Shown in pieces: positions 1 through 8,814 of a stretch of DNA of 54,396 nt. The notes beneath the pieces were generated by a model. It searched no databases. It was not told where the DNA came from and saw only the letters and a list, made by a program, of their open reading frames with translations. Each line of letters opens with the position of its first letter. Position 1 is the first letter of the stretch. Origin of the DNA: Planctomycetaceae bacterium. Its GTDB lineage: Bacteria; Planctomycetota; Planctomycetia; Pirellulales; Thermoguttaceae. A program made the position numbers and the translations under genes. Location: positions 1 to 54,396 of the forward strand of contig JAAYAY010000199.1 in NCBI GenBank assembly GCA_012719125.1. The letters are read 5' to 3'.

Positions 1-2283
1 CACACGGTGCTGATCGATTGGGGCCTCGGCGAGGCGACGTCGGCGGCCACGGTGACGCCGTCGCCCGGTGGCGGCGGGACGTTCACCGCCACGCACCAGT
101 ATCTGGACGACAACCCAACCGGCACAACTTCGGACAACTACGTGATCACCGCCACCGTTACCGACGACGACGGTGCCAGTGATTCGGCCGTGGTGACGCT
201 GACGGTCGACAATGTGGCGCCGGCTGTGGATGCTGGTGGAAATGTAGCGCTCGATGAAGGTGGTCTGTTCACTCGTTCTGGTACATTCACCGATCCGGGG
301 ACCGATACCTGGACGGCCGCCGTCGACTACGGCGATGGAAGCGAAACCCAACCGTTGACGTTGGATTCGGGCAAAACGTTCGATCTGAGTCACGTCTACG
401 CCGACAACGGTGTCTACACGGTCACCGTCACCGTGTGGGACGACGACGGCGGGATTGGTTCCAAGAGTTTTACGGTCACGGTAGACAACGTGGTACCGGC
501 GGTTGGCGGGGTGACCGGGCAGGAGACGGTTGATGAAGGATCGGCCTTCACCCTTGCGGAACTCGGATGGGTGATTCAAGATCCGGGCTTCGACAATCCG
601 GCCGGCGGAACCAGCGAGACGTTTACGACGACCTACATGATCGATTGGGGCGACGGAACGCCCGCAGAATCCGGGGCGATTCTGAATCGCGTGTCGGGCA
701 GTTACGGTGTACCGACGGTGGCCGAGTTCGAGGCCTTGCCGCACACCTATGCCGACAACGGCATCTACACGGTGCAGATCACCTTCGGCGACGATGACAG
801 TGCACCGGTCACCCACTCTCTGCAGATTGTGGTCGCCAACGTGGCCCCGACGGTCACCCCCGCGACTGAGCAAACGATCGACGAAGGCGCCTTGCTGACC
901 GTGGAGGATATTGCCACCTTCACCGATCCGGGCTTCGATAACCCGGATCGCCCCGGCGGGGCATCGGTCGAGACCTTCACCTATGAAATCGATTGGGGTG
1001 ATGGATCAAGTGTCCACACGGGCGATGCGACCGTCGACCTTGACGGTTCGGCGGGAGTGGCAACGGCGGGATCGTTCGACGGGAGCCACGTCTATGCCGA
1101 CAACGGAGTCTACACGGTTGCCTTGACGGTGACTGACGACGACGGTGGAACGACCGTGGCGACAACCCAAGTGATCGTGCTCAACGTCGCCCCGATCTTG
1201 CTCCACTTCGACGACTCGGAAGTCAACACACTGGGGCAGGTGACCGTCGAGGGCAGCTTCTGTGATCCCGGTTTTGACAATCCCCTCAATCCGCTGTCGC
1301 CGCCGGACGGGAGTCGCGAATCGTTCACCGTGGTGATCGACTGGGCGGACGGCACCCACGAGACGATCCTGTTGGGCGGTCCGGGACCGTTCTATTTCAC
1401 CGCGATGCACACTTATGACGGTCCTCCGGATCCGTTGAACCCGGCAAATGACATCCGAATCGAAGTGACTGTCACAGACGACGACCGCGGCAGCGATGTG
1501 GCGGAAACCTACGCCGAAGTGCCGGGCGAGGGGGTCGAGTATGTCTATATCGACACGACCCCCAAGGTGCCGCGACTCGTCTTTCCGCGTCCGCTGAAGC
1601 TCGATTCGGGCGACCTCGGGGCGGGCTCGAACCAGTTCGTTCTCACTTCGGCCGAGTTCGACTCGGCCCGGCCCGATTCCACGGCAACCTCGGAGAACTA
1701 CGTGGTCCTGCGGACCGTGCTTCCCGACGGCAGCGAAAGCGCCGATTACCGCCTGCCCGACAACGCCTTGAGTGTCCTTCCTGACATACTCAGCCGCCTA
1801 CCCGACAATCGTTATCGAGTCTACGAGATCCAGAGCGACGGACCGGAACGCCTGGTTCGCGACGTCTTCGTCCGCCAGGGCCGGGTGATCGACCAGACCG
1901 ACGTTTCCGAGGGGATGGAAGAGCGACCGCCCCAGTCGCAGTCAACCGACCCGGATACGGCCGCTCCCGAACCGGACCAGGGTGCTCACCGTTCTCTCGA
2001 CGCAGAGTGGGAGCAGTGGGAAGCACGCCATGCAGCCCCCGTCGATGTGGCCGAACAGCCGGCTGGCGCCGCCCCCGACGCCGTTCCGGACGACCGCCCG
2101 CCGATTGCCGCAACACCGGCCCCCCACGGCGCCGTCTCGGCCTCGGCCGCAGGGACGGCGTTGTTGGCATTCCGGCTCCGAGCAGACCGGTCCGGTCCGG
2201 CGGATCGCGTGAGGGAACGCTTCGCAGCTTGGCGAGTTTCCCCTGGCAAAGAGTCTCACCACTATCCCCAGAAACCACGCTAG
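1..2283 (+). CDS. PKD-repeat surface protein, C-terminal part (5' end outside window)
   Basis: The reading frame is already open at base 1 (His-Thr-Val-Leu-Ile-Asp-Trp-Gly), so the start lies upstream. About 540 residues are tandem PKD/Ig-like units of roughly 90-110 residues. The recurring signatures are IDWGDG, HTYADNG or HVYADNG, VTDDDGG and VxNVAP, all typical of extracellular beta-sandwich repeats in planctomycete surface proteins. The last ~220 residues carry no PKD motif. They hold an acidic/Pro-rich tail that ends in an Arg-rich stretch after a short Ala-rich hydrophobic segment (ASAAGTALLAF), which may be a C-terminal anchor or sorting signal. The stop is 25 bp before the kinase gene on the same strand, so co-transcription is possible. 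The role is probably cell-surface adhesion or structure; this is inferred from domain type only. Confidence 0.85.
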   Translation, partial: HTVLIDWGLGEATSAATVTPSPGGGGTFTATHQYLDDNPTGTTSDNYVITATVTDDDGASDSAVVTLTVDNVAPAVDAGGNVALDEGGLFTRSGTFTDPGTDTWTAAVDYGDGSETQPLTLDSGKTFDLSHVYADNGVYTVTVTVWDDDGGIGSKSFTVTVDNVVPAVGGVTGQETVDEGSAFTLAELGWVIQDPGFDNPAGGTSETFTTTYMIDWGDGTPAESGAILNRVSGSYGVPTVAEFEALPHTYADNGIYTVQITFGDDDSAPVTHSLQIVVANVAPTVTPATEQTIDEGALLTVEDIATFTDPGFDNPDRPGGASVETFTYEIDWGDGSSVHTGDATVDLDGSAGVATAGSFDGSHVYADNGVYTVALTVTDDDGGTTVATTQVIVLNVAPILLHFDDSEVNTLGQVTVEGSFCDPGFDNPLNPLSPPDGSRESFTVVIDWADGTHETILLGGPGPFYFTAMHTYDGPPDPLNPANDIRIEVTVTDDDRGSDVAETYAEVPGEGVEYVYIDTTPKVPRLVFPRPLKLDSGDLGAGSNQFVLTSAEFDSARPDSTATSENYVVLRTVLPDGSESADYRLPDNALSVLPDILSRLPDNRYRVYEIQSDGPERLVRDVFVRQGRVIDQTDVSEGMEERPPQSQSTDPDTAAPEPDQGAHRSLDAEWEQWEARHAAPVDVAEQPAGAAPDAVPDDRPPIAATPAPHGAVSASAAGTALLAFRLRADRSGPADRVRERFAAWRVSPGKESHHYPQKPR

Positions 2284-2308
2284 GCACATCCTCAGGTTCA
2301 CTTGTCCC

Positions 2309-5300
2309 ATGCGAACTTGCCCTCAATGCGGAGCCGAACTCACCAATCTGGCGATTCTCGCCGGGATGTGCCGGGCATGCGGCGCGTTGCTCGAAGACGT
2401 CGGCGCCGACCAGTCGCAGCCTGCCGGTGGTCAACAGATGATCCGCGATACTGCGGCGGACGGCATGGCAACCATGCAGTTTGGCCCGGCTGAAGCCGGT
2501 GAGGAGACACCCGGCACCGCCCCGCCTCACAACAAGGCCGACCTGGGAGCCACCGTCGATGTGCCGGCGACGGATCGTCCGGTGGGACGCGAGACGGATC
2601 GAGGCAACGTATTGCAGACCGTCGATCTCGGCGCCAATGACGATCTGGCCGAGCCGAACAGCAGCGACCCGACGGTTACCTTGGATCTCCCCGCTGCAGA
2701 AGAGTCGTCCCCGGCACGTACTCCGGGCCGCGAGACCGATAGAGACGTCGGAATGGCGACGGCGATGTTCGATGCGAACCAGGGGCGCGAAGGTCCCCCG
2801 ATCGGCGGAGCCGCGAGGAACGCGCCGAGCAGCGGTTCGGGCTCGTCGGCGCGAGTTCCGACCGGTGGGACCGCGGCGGATTCGAGTCGTATTCGCGAAG
2901 TCTGGGCCGACAAGATTCCCGGGGGCGGCCGGTCCGGCGCCACCATGAAGATCGACTCCACCACCACGCTGGGGACCGGAACGCTGGTGATCAAATCCCG
3001 CAGCGTCACCACCCAGGGCACTCCGGAGGCGCCGTCTGCCGACTACGAATTGCTCGAACAGATCGGCCAGGGCGGCATGGGCGTGGTCTATTCGGCTCGC
3101 CAGGCGAATTTCAACCGCATGGTGGCCGTCAAGATGCTTCGGCCCGACGCGGGCGGGCGGAACAAGCGAAACGAGTTCGTGGCCGAAGCCGTCACGACCG
3201 GCGATCTGGACCACCCCAACATCGTGCCCGTCTACGACCTCGGCACGAACGAAGAGGGTGCCCTGTTCTATGCCATGAAGTGCGTCCAGGGGACTCCCTG
3301 GGACGGGGTCCTGGGCCAGAAACCGCTTACCGAGAACGTCGAGATTCTGTTGAAAGTGGCGGACGCGATCGCCTTTGCCCATGCCAGCGGCGTCATCCAC
3401 CGGGATCTCAAGCCCGAGAACATCATGCTCGGCAGCTTCGGCGAAGTGCTGGTGATGGACTGGGGCCTTGCCATTCGCTTTCACGTCGAGCCCGACGGCC
3501 GGATTCGTTCCTCGGGAACCAGCATGGGCGGTACGCCAGCCTACATGGCTCCGGAACTCGTTCTCGGACCGACGGAGCGGATCGGTCCCGCCGCCGACAT
3601 CTACCTGCTGGGCGCGATTCTCTACGAAATCGTCACGGGTTATCCGCCCCATACGGGCAGCACGCCCATGAAGTGTCTCTACGCGGCCGCCGACAACGTC
3701 ATCGGGCCCACCGACGCGTCGGGCGAACTGCTCGACGTGGCTCTCAAGGCCATGGCGACCAAACCCGCGGACCGGTTCAAGAGCGTGCCCGCGCTGCAGA
3801 AGGCGATTCGGGACTACCAGTCCCATTCCGAAAGCATCGCTCTGCTCGACAACGCGCAGAAGCAGTTGATCGAGGCCGAGCAATCGGGCGACTACCAGCA
3901 CTACGCCCGGGCCCTGTTCGGTTGCGAAGAGGCCTGCATCCTTTGGCCCGGCAACCTGCCGGCCAGGAAGCAGATCGCCAAGGTCGCGTTAGCCTACGCC
4001 AAAGCCGCTCAAGCTCGCGAGGACTTCGATCTGGCCGAGTCGCTCCTGCATGACGATATTGCAGAACATGCGGAACTGCTTCGCAGAGTGGTCACGGCAA
4101 AGCGAGAAAGAGACGCCAAGGCTCGGCGTCTACGGAACGCCAAGCGACTCGCCGCGATTCTGGTCGCCACCGTACTTGCCGTGGTCACCACGGCCTACTT
4201 TGAAATCAGCAAGCAACGGGATCTCGCCGAGGGGGCACGTCAGCGCGCCGAAGTCGCCCGGGACCAGGAAGCGGTGGCACGCCAGACGGCCGAAAGAGCC
4301 GAAGCCGACGCGGTAGCCGCGCGCGACGTTGCCGAACGCCGCCGGATTGCCGAAGAGCAGGCGCGACGCGACGAAGAAACGGCCCGCAAGACGGCCGTGG
4401 CAGCCCAGGCGGAGGCCGTTGCCGCCAAAGAAGAAGCCGACCGGCAACGCGACGCCGCCCTGATCGCCAAACGTTCGGAGGAATACGAGGCCTACGTCGC
4501 CCAGATCGGGCTGGCGGCCGCCAAAGTCGAAGACAACGCCTTCGGCGAGGCCCAACGGCTTCTGGCCGATTGCCGCGAAAGTGACTTCCGCCACTGGGAG
4601 TGGGGCCGGCTCTGGCATCTCTGCCTCCAGAGCATCGAAACGATTCCGGCCGACGGACCGATTGAATCGGTCGCCTACGGTCCCGACGGGCGGCACGTCG
4701 TTCTCGGCAGTTGGGACGGCAACGCACGGGTGGTCGACGTGACCTCCGGCGCCTCTCCCGTCCTGTTCAACCACGGCGGCTTCATCCACGCCGTCGACTT
4801 CTCCCACACTGGTGGCATGATCGCCACGGGGGCCAACAACCGCCTCGTCCGCGTCTGGGATGCCGCGACGGGCAAGACCCTGCAGACGTTGGAAGGTCAC
4901 GAGGATGCCGTCCTGAGCGTCGCCTTCTCTCCCGATGACCGCTGGCTCCTCAGCAGTTCCTACGACGGCACGGCAAAGCTCTGGGACCTTGCTTCGGGGG
5001 CTCCGCTGGCTGTCCTCCAGGGCCATAGCTGGTGGGTGTGGCAGGCGGCCTTCTCCGCCGACGGCACGAAAATCGTCACCGCCGGACAGGACGGGCGGGC
5101 CGTCGTCTGGGCCGTCGCCCAGCGCGGCGGAAATCTCGTCTGCGAAAAGCTGACGGAGTTCTTCGGACACAACGGCCCGGTCCAGACGGCCTGCTTCTCG
5201 CCCGAAGGGCAGGAAATCGCCTCGGGAGGCGAAGACGGACGCATCTTGATCTGGAAACCGGATGAGATCCAGCCGGTCGATCTGGCCGCGCGGATTGCCG

Positions 5301-7417
5301 GCCTGTCGGAAGAGGTTCCGCCCCATCGAGAACTCGCCGGACACGACGCCGCGGTCAATTCCGTCGTCTATTCCGCCGACGGACGCCTCATCGCCAGTGC
5401 GGGCAACGACAACGTCGTCAAGATCTGGGACGCCCCTTCCGGAAAACTGATCAAGACGCTCCGGGGCCATGGCGGGCGGGTCCGATCGTGCGACTTGTCG
5501 CCCGACGGACAGTTCATCCTCTCCGGCAGCCACGACGCCCAGGCCAAGGTCTGGTCGCTGGAAGGCTATCGCGAAATCCGCGTTCTCAAAGGCAAACTTC
5601 TCGAAGGGCATTCCGATATCGTCCTCTCCGCACGCTTCTCGCCCGACGGCCGCGAGATCGTGACCTCCAGCCGCGACCGGACGGCGCGAACGTGGAATGC
5701 TGCAACGGGTGAACCGCTGAAGACTCTAAGTGAAGGCCACGAGTTCCTGGCCACGTCCGCCGTGTTCTTCAAGGACGGGCGGCGGGTGCTGACGGCCGCC
5801 GGCGACAACACGGTCCGCATGTGGAACGTGGCCGCCGGCACGCAGACGATCCTCATCCGGAACACCGGCCGAATCGGAGCCCTGGCCCTGTCGCACAACG
5901 AGCAATGGGTCGCCACCGGATCGGTCGGCAGTGCGGCCCAGATCTTCCGGGCGGAGGACGGCAGCTTGCTGCAAACGCTCGCCCCTGCGACGGAATCGCC
6001 CCAACAGGCCGCCGTCACGGCCCTGGCATTCTCTGCCGACGATCGCCTGCTGCTGGTCGGCGACGTCCACGGCCGTTGCCGCGTCTGGGCCCGCGTCGAA
6101 GAAAGCGATAAGTGGACCGAGCGCCACCTGTGGCGCAACCACAGCCGCCGGATCACGGCGGCCGCCTTCCTGCCCGACGGCAGCCGGGCACTCACGGCCA
6201 GTCTCGACAACAGCGTGGCCCAATGGGACCTTGCCACCGGCGAGGAATTGACCTCGCTGATTCTGAACCATCCCGAAGGCGTGACGTCGATGGCCTTGCT
6301 GCCCGGCGGCAAACGGGCCGTCACCACCTGCGACGACGGCAAGTTGCGGCTTTGGGACGTCGACACCGCCCAGGTCGTCGCCGAGATGAGCAGCGAGGAC
6401 GACGCCTTGCACTTCGTCAACGTGTCGCCGGACGGACTTCGCGCCCTGACGACGAACTCGGTTACCCGCAAGGTCCGGCTCTGGGACCTCCAGACGCATC
6501 AGCAGGTCTTCGATCCCAAGCGCCCGCGGCAAGCCGTGCTCGATTTCACCCGCCTCGGCGGCCTGGTGTGGACCGCCGTCTTCACGCCCGATGGTTCGCG
6601 GATTCTCTCCGTGGGCGGAAACGACGCGAGGATCTGGGAGATCGGTTCGGATGTAGAACAGATGAGTTTCAGCCCTCACGGCGCCGTGGCCACGGCCGAT
6701 TACTCGCACGACGGCCGGCTGATCGTGACGGCCAGTTGGGATAACTCGGCGAAGATCTGGGACGCCCTGTCCGGTTCACCTATCCGCAAACTGGCCGGCG
6801 GCCACGAGGGCTACGTCAATTCCGCCGTATTCTCACCCGACGACACCACGATCCTCACGGCCGGCGACGACGGCAAGGCACGGTTCTGGGACGTCGCCAC
6901 GGGCCATCTGCTCGAGCGGACTCTGACAGGGCATTCGGCCGGAATCCGCCGGGCCCGTTATTCGGCCGACGGGCGGCTCGTCGTCACCGCTTCGGACGAT
7001 CGCACCGCCCGCATCTGGGACGCGGCCACCGGCGCCACTCTGCAAACGCTCGCGGGGCACGAATGGGCCGTGCTCGATGCCGCATTCAATTTCGACGGCC
7101 GCACGGTTGTGACGGGCAGCGAAGACGGCCGGGCCAACTTGTACGACGTCGAAACGGGCAAGCTGATACGGACTCTCGAAGGCCACACGGCGGCCGTCAC
7201 TTCGGTCGCCTTTTCGCCCGATGGCGCCCGCATCCTCACGGGAAGCCGCGATCGCACGGTCAAACTATGGGACGCCGGGTCGGGCAAGGAAATCCTCACG
7301 CTCCGCGGCCACGATCAGGAAGTCACCTCGGTGGTCTTCTCGCCCAACGGGCAGTCGGCCCTCAGTTCGAGCCGCGACGGAACCGCCATCCTCTGGCTGG
7401 CGGCAGAGTGGAAGTGA
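2309..7417 (+). CDS. Membrane Ser/Thr protein kinase with C-terminal WD40 propellers
   Basis: A 1702-residue Hanks-type kinase. The N-terminus is a Cys4 zinc ribbon (CPQC near residue 4, CRAC near 28), followed by an acidic Ser/Thr-rich linker. The kinase domain (about 245-510) shows the glycine loop GQGGMGVVY (~252), catalytic Lys275 in VAVKML, HRDLKPEN with Asp366, and DWG (Asp384) in place of DFG. One transmembrane helix lies near 613-632. It is followed by an Ala/Glu/Arg-rich coiled coil (~635-735) and then about 950 residues of WD40 repeats. More than a dozen GH...WD units are visible, enough for two or more propellers. The expected topology is a cytoplasmic kinase, with the WD40 part beyond the membrane or acting as an interaction platform. 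Such kinase-WD40 fusions are common in planctomycetes; the substrate is unknown. Confidence 0.93.
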   Translation: MRTCPQCGAELTNLAILAGMCRACGALLEDVGADQSQPAGGQQMIRDTAADGMATMQFGPAEAGEETPGTAPPHNKADLGATVDVPATDRPVGRETDRGNVLQTVDLGANDDLAEPNSSDPTVTLDLPAAEESSPARTPGRETDRDVGMATAMFDANQGREGPPIGGAARNAPSSGSGSSARVPTGGTAADSSRIREVWADKIPGGGRSGATMKIDSTTTLGTGTLVIKSRSVTTQGTPEAPSADYELLEQIGQGGMGVVYSARQANFNRMVAVKMLRPDAGGRNKRNEFVAEAVTTGDLDHPNIVPVYDLGTNEEGALFYAMKCVQGTPWDGVLGQKPLTENVEILLKVADAIAFAHASGVIHRDLKPENIMLGSFGEVLVMDWGLAIRFHVEPDGRIRSSGTSMGGTPAYMAPELVLGPTERIGPAADIYLLGAILYEIVTGYPPHTGSTPMKCLYAAADNVIGPTDASGELLDVALKAMATKPADRFKSVPALQKAIRDYQSHSESIALLDNAQKQLIEAEQSGDYQHYARALFGCEEACILWPGNLPARKQIAKVALAYAKAAQAREDFDLAESLLHDDIAEHAELLRRVVTAKRERDAKARRLRNAKRLAAILVATVLAVVTTAYFEISKQRDLAEGARQRAEVARDQEAVARQTAERAEADAVAARDVAERRRIAEEQARRDEETARKTAVAAQAEAVAAKEEADRQRDAALIAKRSEEYEAYVAQIGLAAAKVEDNAFGEAQRLLADCRESDFRHWEWGRLWHLCLQSIETIPADGPIESVAYGPDGRHVVLGSWDGNARVVDVTSGASPVLFNHGGFIHAVDFSHTGGMIATGANNRLVRVWDAATGKTLQTLEGHEDAVLSVAFSPDDRWLLSSSYDGTAKLWDLASGAPLAVLQGHSWWVWQAAFSADGTKIVTAGQDGRAVVWAVAQRGGNLVCEKLTEFFGHNGPVQTACFSPEGQEIASGGEDGRILIWKPDEIQPVDLAARIAGLSEEVPPHRELAGHDAAVNSVVYSADGRLIASAGNDNVVKIWDAPSGKLIKTLRGHGGRVRSCDLSPDGQFILSGSHDAQAKVWSLEGYREIRVLKGKLLEGHSDIVLSARFSPDGREIVTSSRDRTARTWNAATGEPLKTLSEGHEFLATSAVFFKDGRRVLTAAGDNTVRMWNVAAGTQTILIRNTGRIGALALSHNEQWVATGSVGSAAQIFRAEDGSLLQTLAPATESPQQAAVTALAFSADDRLLLVGDVHGRCRVWARVEESDKWTERHLWRNHSRRITAAAFLPDGSRALTASLDNSVAQWDLATGEELTSLILNHPEGVTSMALLPGGKRAVTTCDDGKLRLWDVDTAQVVAEMSSEDDALHFVNVSPDGLRALTTNSVTRKVRLWDLQTHQQVFDPKRPRQAVLDFTRLGGLVWTAVFTPDGSRILSVGGNDARIWEIGSDVEQMSFSPHGAVATADYSHDGRLIVTASWDNSAKIWDALSGSPIRKLAGGHEGYVNSAVFSPDDTTILTAGDDGKARFWDVATGHLLERTLTGHSAGIRRARYSADGRLVVTASDDRTARIWDAATGATLQTLAGHEWAVLDAAFNFDGRTVVTGSEDGRANLYDVETGKLIRTLEGHTAAVTSVAFSPDGARILTGSRDRTVKLWDAGSGKEILTLRGHDQEVTSVVFSPNGQSALSSSRDGTAILWLAAEWK

Positions 7418-7423
7418 GATCAC

Positions 7424-8542
7424 CTAGAACCTGTAACGGACAAACCCCGTCAGCGTCGTCTGCTCCGACTTGACGACCACCCCGTTGTTCCACCTCAGAT
7501 CCACATCCAGGGGCTCGTTGAGCAGTCGATGGGTGCCGGTGGTGCAAATCTGCATGTAGTCGGCCTGGAAGCCGACGCTGAAACGCCGGGGGAGATGGGC
7601 TTCGGCCATGAAGCCGACATGCCACATCCCGCCGCGGGTCTCTTCCATCGTGTAGCGGTCGCCTTCCCGGAGCAAGTGGTGATCGACGTTGTAGCCCGCC
7701 ACAGGGCCCCCATCGACCTGGAAGACCGTGTCGATCGGGATCGGTCCCAAGAGGGCCGTTCTCCGGAACTGAGTACCGAAGTAGCCCACGTAGTACTGCT
7801 GGTTGAAGGTGATCACGTCAACGCCGTCGTACTCCGGCAGCGGGCCGAGCGCCGGCACGAGACAGTCTATGTTGTAGGCCGTGATATTGAACCGCTGGAA
7901 GCGGAATCCGGCCGTGGGCCAGAGTTCGAAGGGCCAGTCGAGGAACGAATTGGTCAACTTGAATTCCGTTCCCAGTTCGAGCATCTGTCCCTCGTTCCAC
8001 CGCTCGGATGAAAGCGTCAGGCTGTCCAGGCGGGAGGGATCGTCTCTCGGCTCGTCGATATTCCAGTCGTAGTCGGCCATGTTTCCGTCGATGTGATCGT
8101 CCATTGGCATGAGCCACTCGAAATGAACGTGCCAGTTCGGCAGTTCGACGCCGATCTGAAAGCCATGCCAGGTCGAGTCCATGGCAAAGTCGAGTTTGCT
8201 CAGCGGGGCGTAGAGGAGGTTGGGGTCGCCGAATTCGTAGGAGGTGAAGCTCTCGAGCATCGGGCGGACGCGGTAGTCGACCGCCCAAACCTGAGACACG
8301 GGGGCCGCGGGCGCGTCGGACCAGATGGTCCGATCATAGCCGGCCCAACCGCAGGGCGCGTACCGGCAGTACTCGCCCCAGCATGCCGAACAGTCCATTG
8401 CCGGCCACTCGCAGGCGCAGACGGCCGGGGACCCTTCGCTTTCATAGGCTGGCCAAGTATCATCCTGCGCCAGGGCAAACCCCGCCTGGCATGCAGCCAG
8501 GATCGCCACCCACCCGACCGCAACTCGTACCGGTGCCGCCAT
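7424..8542 (-). CDS. Omptin-like outer-membrane aspartic protease
   Basis: 372 residues with a signal peptide ending near FALAQ (residue 26), a Cys/Trp-rich N-terminal stretch (30-70) and then a beta-barrel-like sequence ending in Arg-Tyr-Arg-Phe, an outer-membrane-type terminal Phe. Alignment by eye to Escherichia coli OmpT finds the diagnostic GNMxDxDW motif (Asp157, Asp159; OmpT Asp83/Asp85). It also finds an N-x-D-x-H element (Asp287, His289; OmpT Asp210/His212), the early LSKLD strand and the final GFVRYRF strand. All four omptin catalytic residues therefore appear to be present. Omptins (family A26) cleave peptides at the cell surface and need lipid A. The gene is convergent with the kinase gene, 6 bp apart. 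A non-protease omptin-fold porin remains possible. Confidence 0.75.
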   Translation of the reverse strand: MAAPVRVAVGWVAILAACQAGFALAQDDTWPAYESEGSPAVCACEWPAMDCSACWGEYCRYAPCGWAGYDRTIWSDAPAAPVSQVWAVDYRVRPMLESFTSYEFGDPNLLYAPLSKLDFAMDSTWHGFQIGVELPNWHVHFEWLMPMDDHIDGNMADYDWNIDEPRDDPSRLDSLTLSSERWNEGQMLELGTEFKLTNSFLDWPFELWPTAGFRFQRFNITAYNIDCLVPALGPLPEYDGVDVITFNQQYYVGYFGTQFRRTALLGPIPIDTVFQVDGGPVAGYNVDHHLLREGDRYTMEETRGGMWHVGFMAEAHLPRRFSVGFQADYMQICTTGTHRLLNEPLDVDLRWNNGVVVKSEQTTLTGFVRYRF

Positions 8543-8753
8543 GCGTTACTTTTCGATAAGGACAGGGAACATGCCGCGAGTCTTTTCCACTCTGCCGGGA
8601 AACGTGTTCTTCCCCCGCTTCCCAACAAGTAGATTCGCCTGTTCGTGTCCACGATCTGAGTCTCCCCGTCGCCACACGGTTCTCCTACGCGACAGCAACG
8701 ACCGCTACGATCGGCAGATTCGGCAAGGACCATCGAATCAATGACTGTCGCAT

Positions 8754-8807
8754 TGTCGTCTTTCGCTCCGCGAAAGCATCGCCACTTTCGCGGAGCGAAA
8801 GACGACA
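8754..8807. repeat. Perfect 23-bp inverted repeat between two minus-strand genes
   Basis: The arms 8754-8776 and 8785-8807 are exact reverse complements separated by 8 bases. Each arm also contains a smaller palindrome (CTTTCGC / GCGAAAG). It sits 8 bp beyond the stop of the FAD oxidoreductase gene, so it could act as that gene's terminator, although no T-tract follows. The nested palindromes look more like a dispersed REP-type element; this is inference. Confidence 0.85.
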
Positions 8808-8814
8808 GTCATCA

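Noticed and set aside
1790-3901. Minus-strand frame of 703 codons across the PKD and kinase genes
   Set aside because: Overlaps two well-supported genes and shows Arg/Gly-rich low-complexity sequence only.
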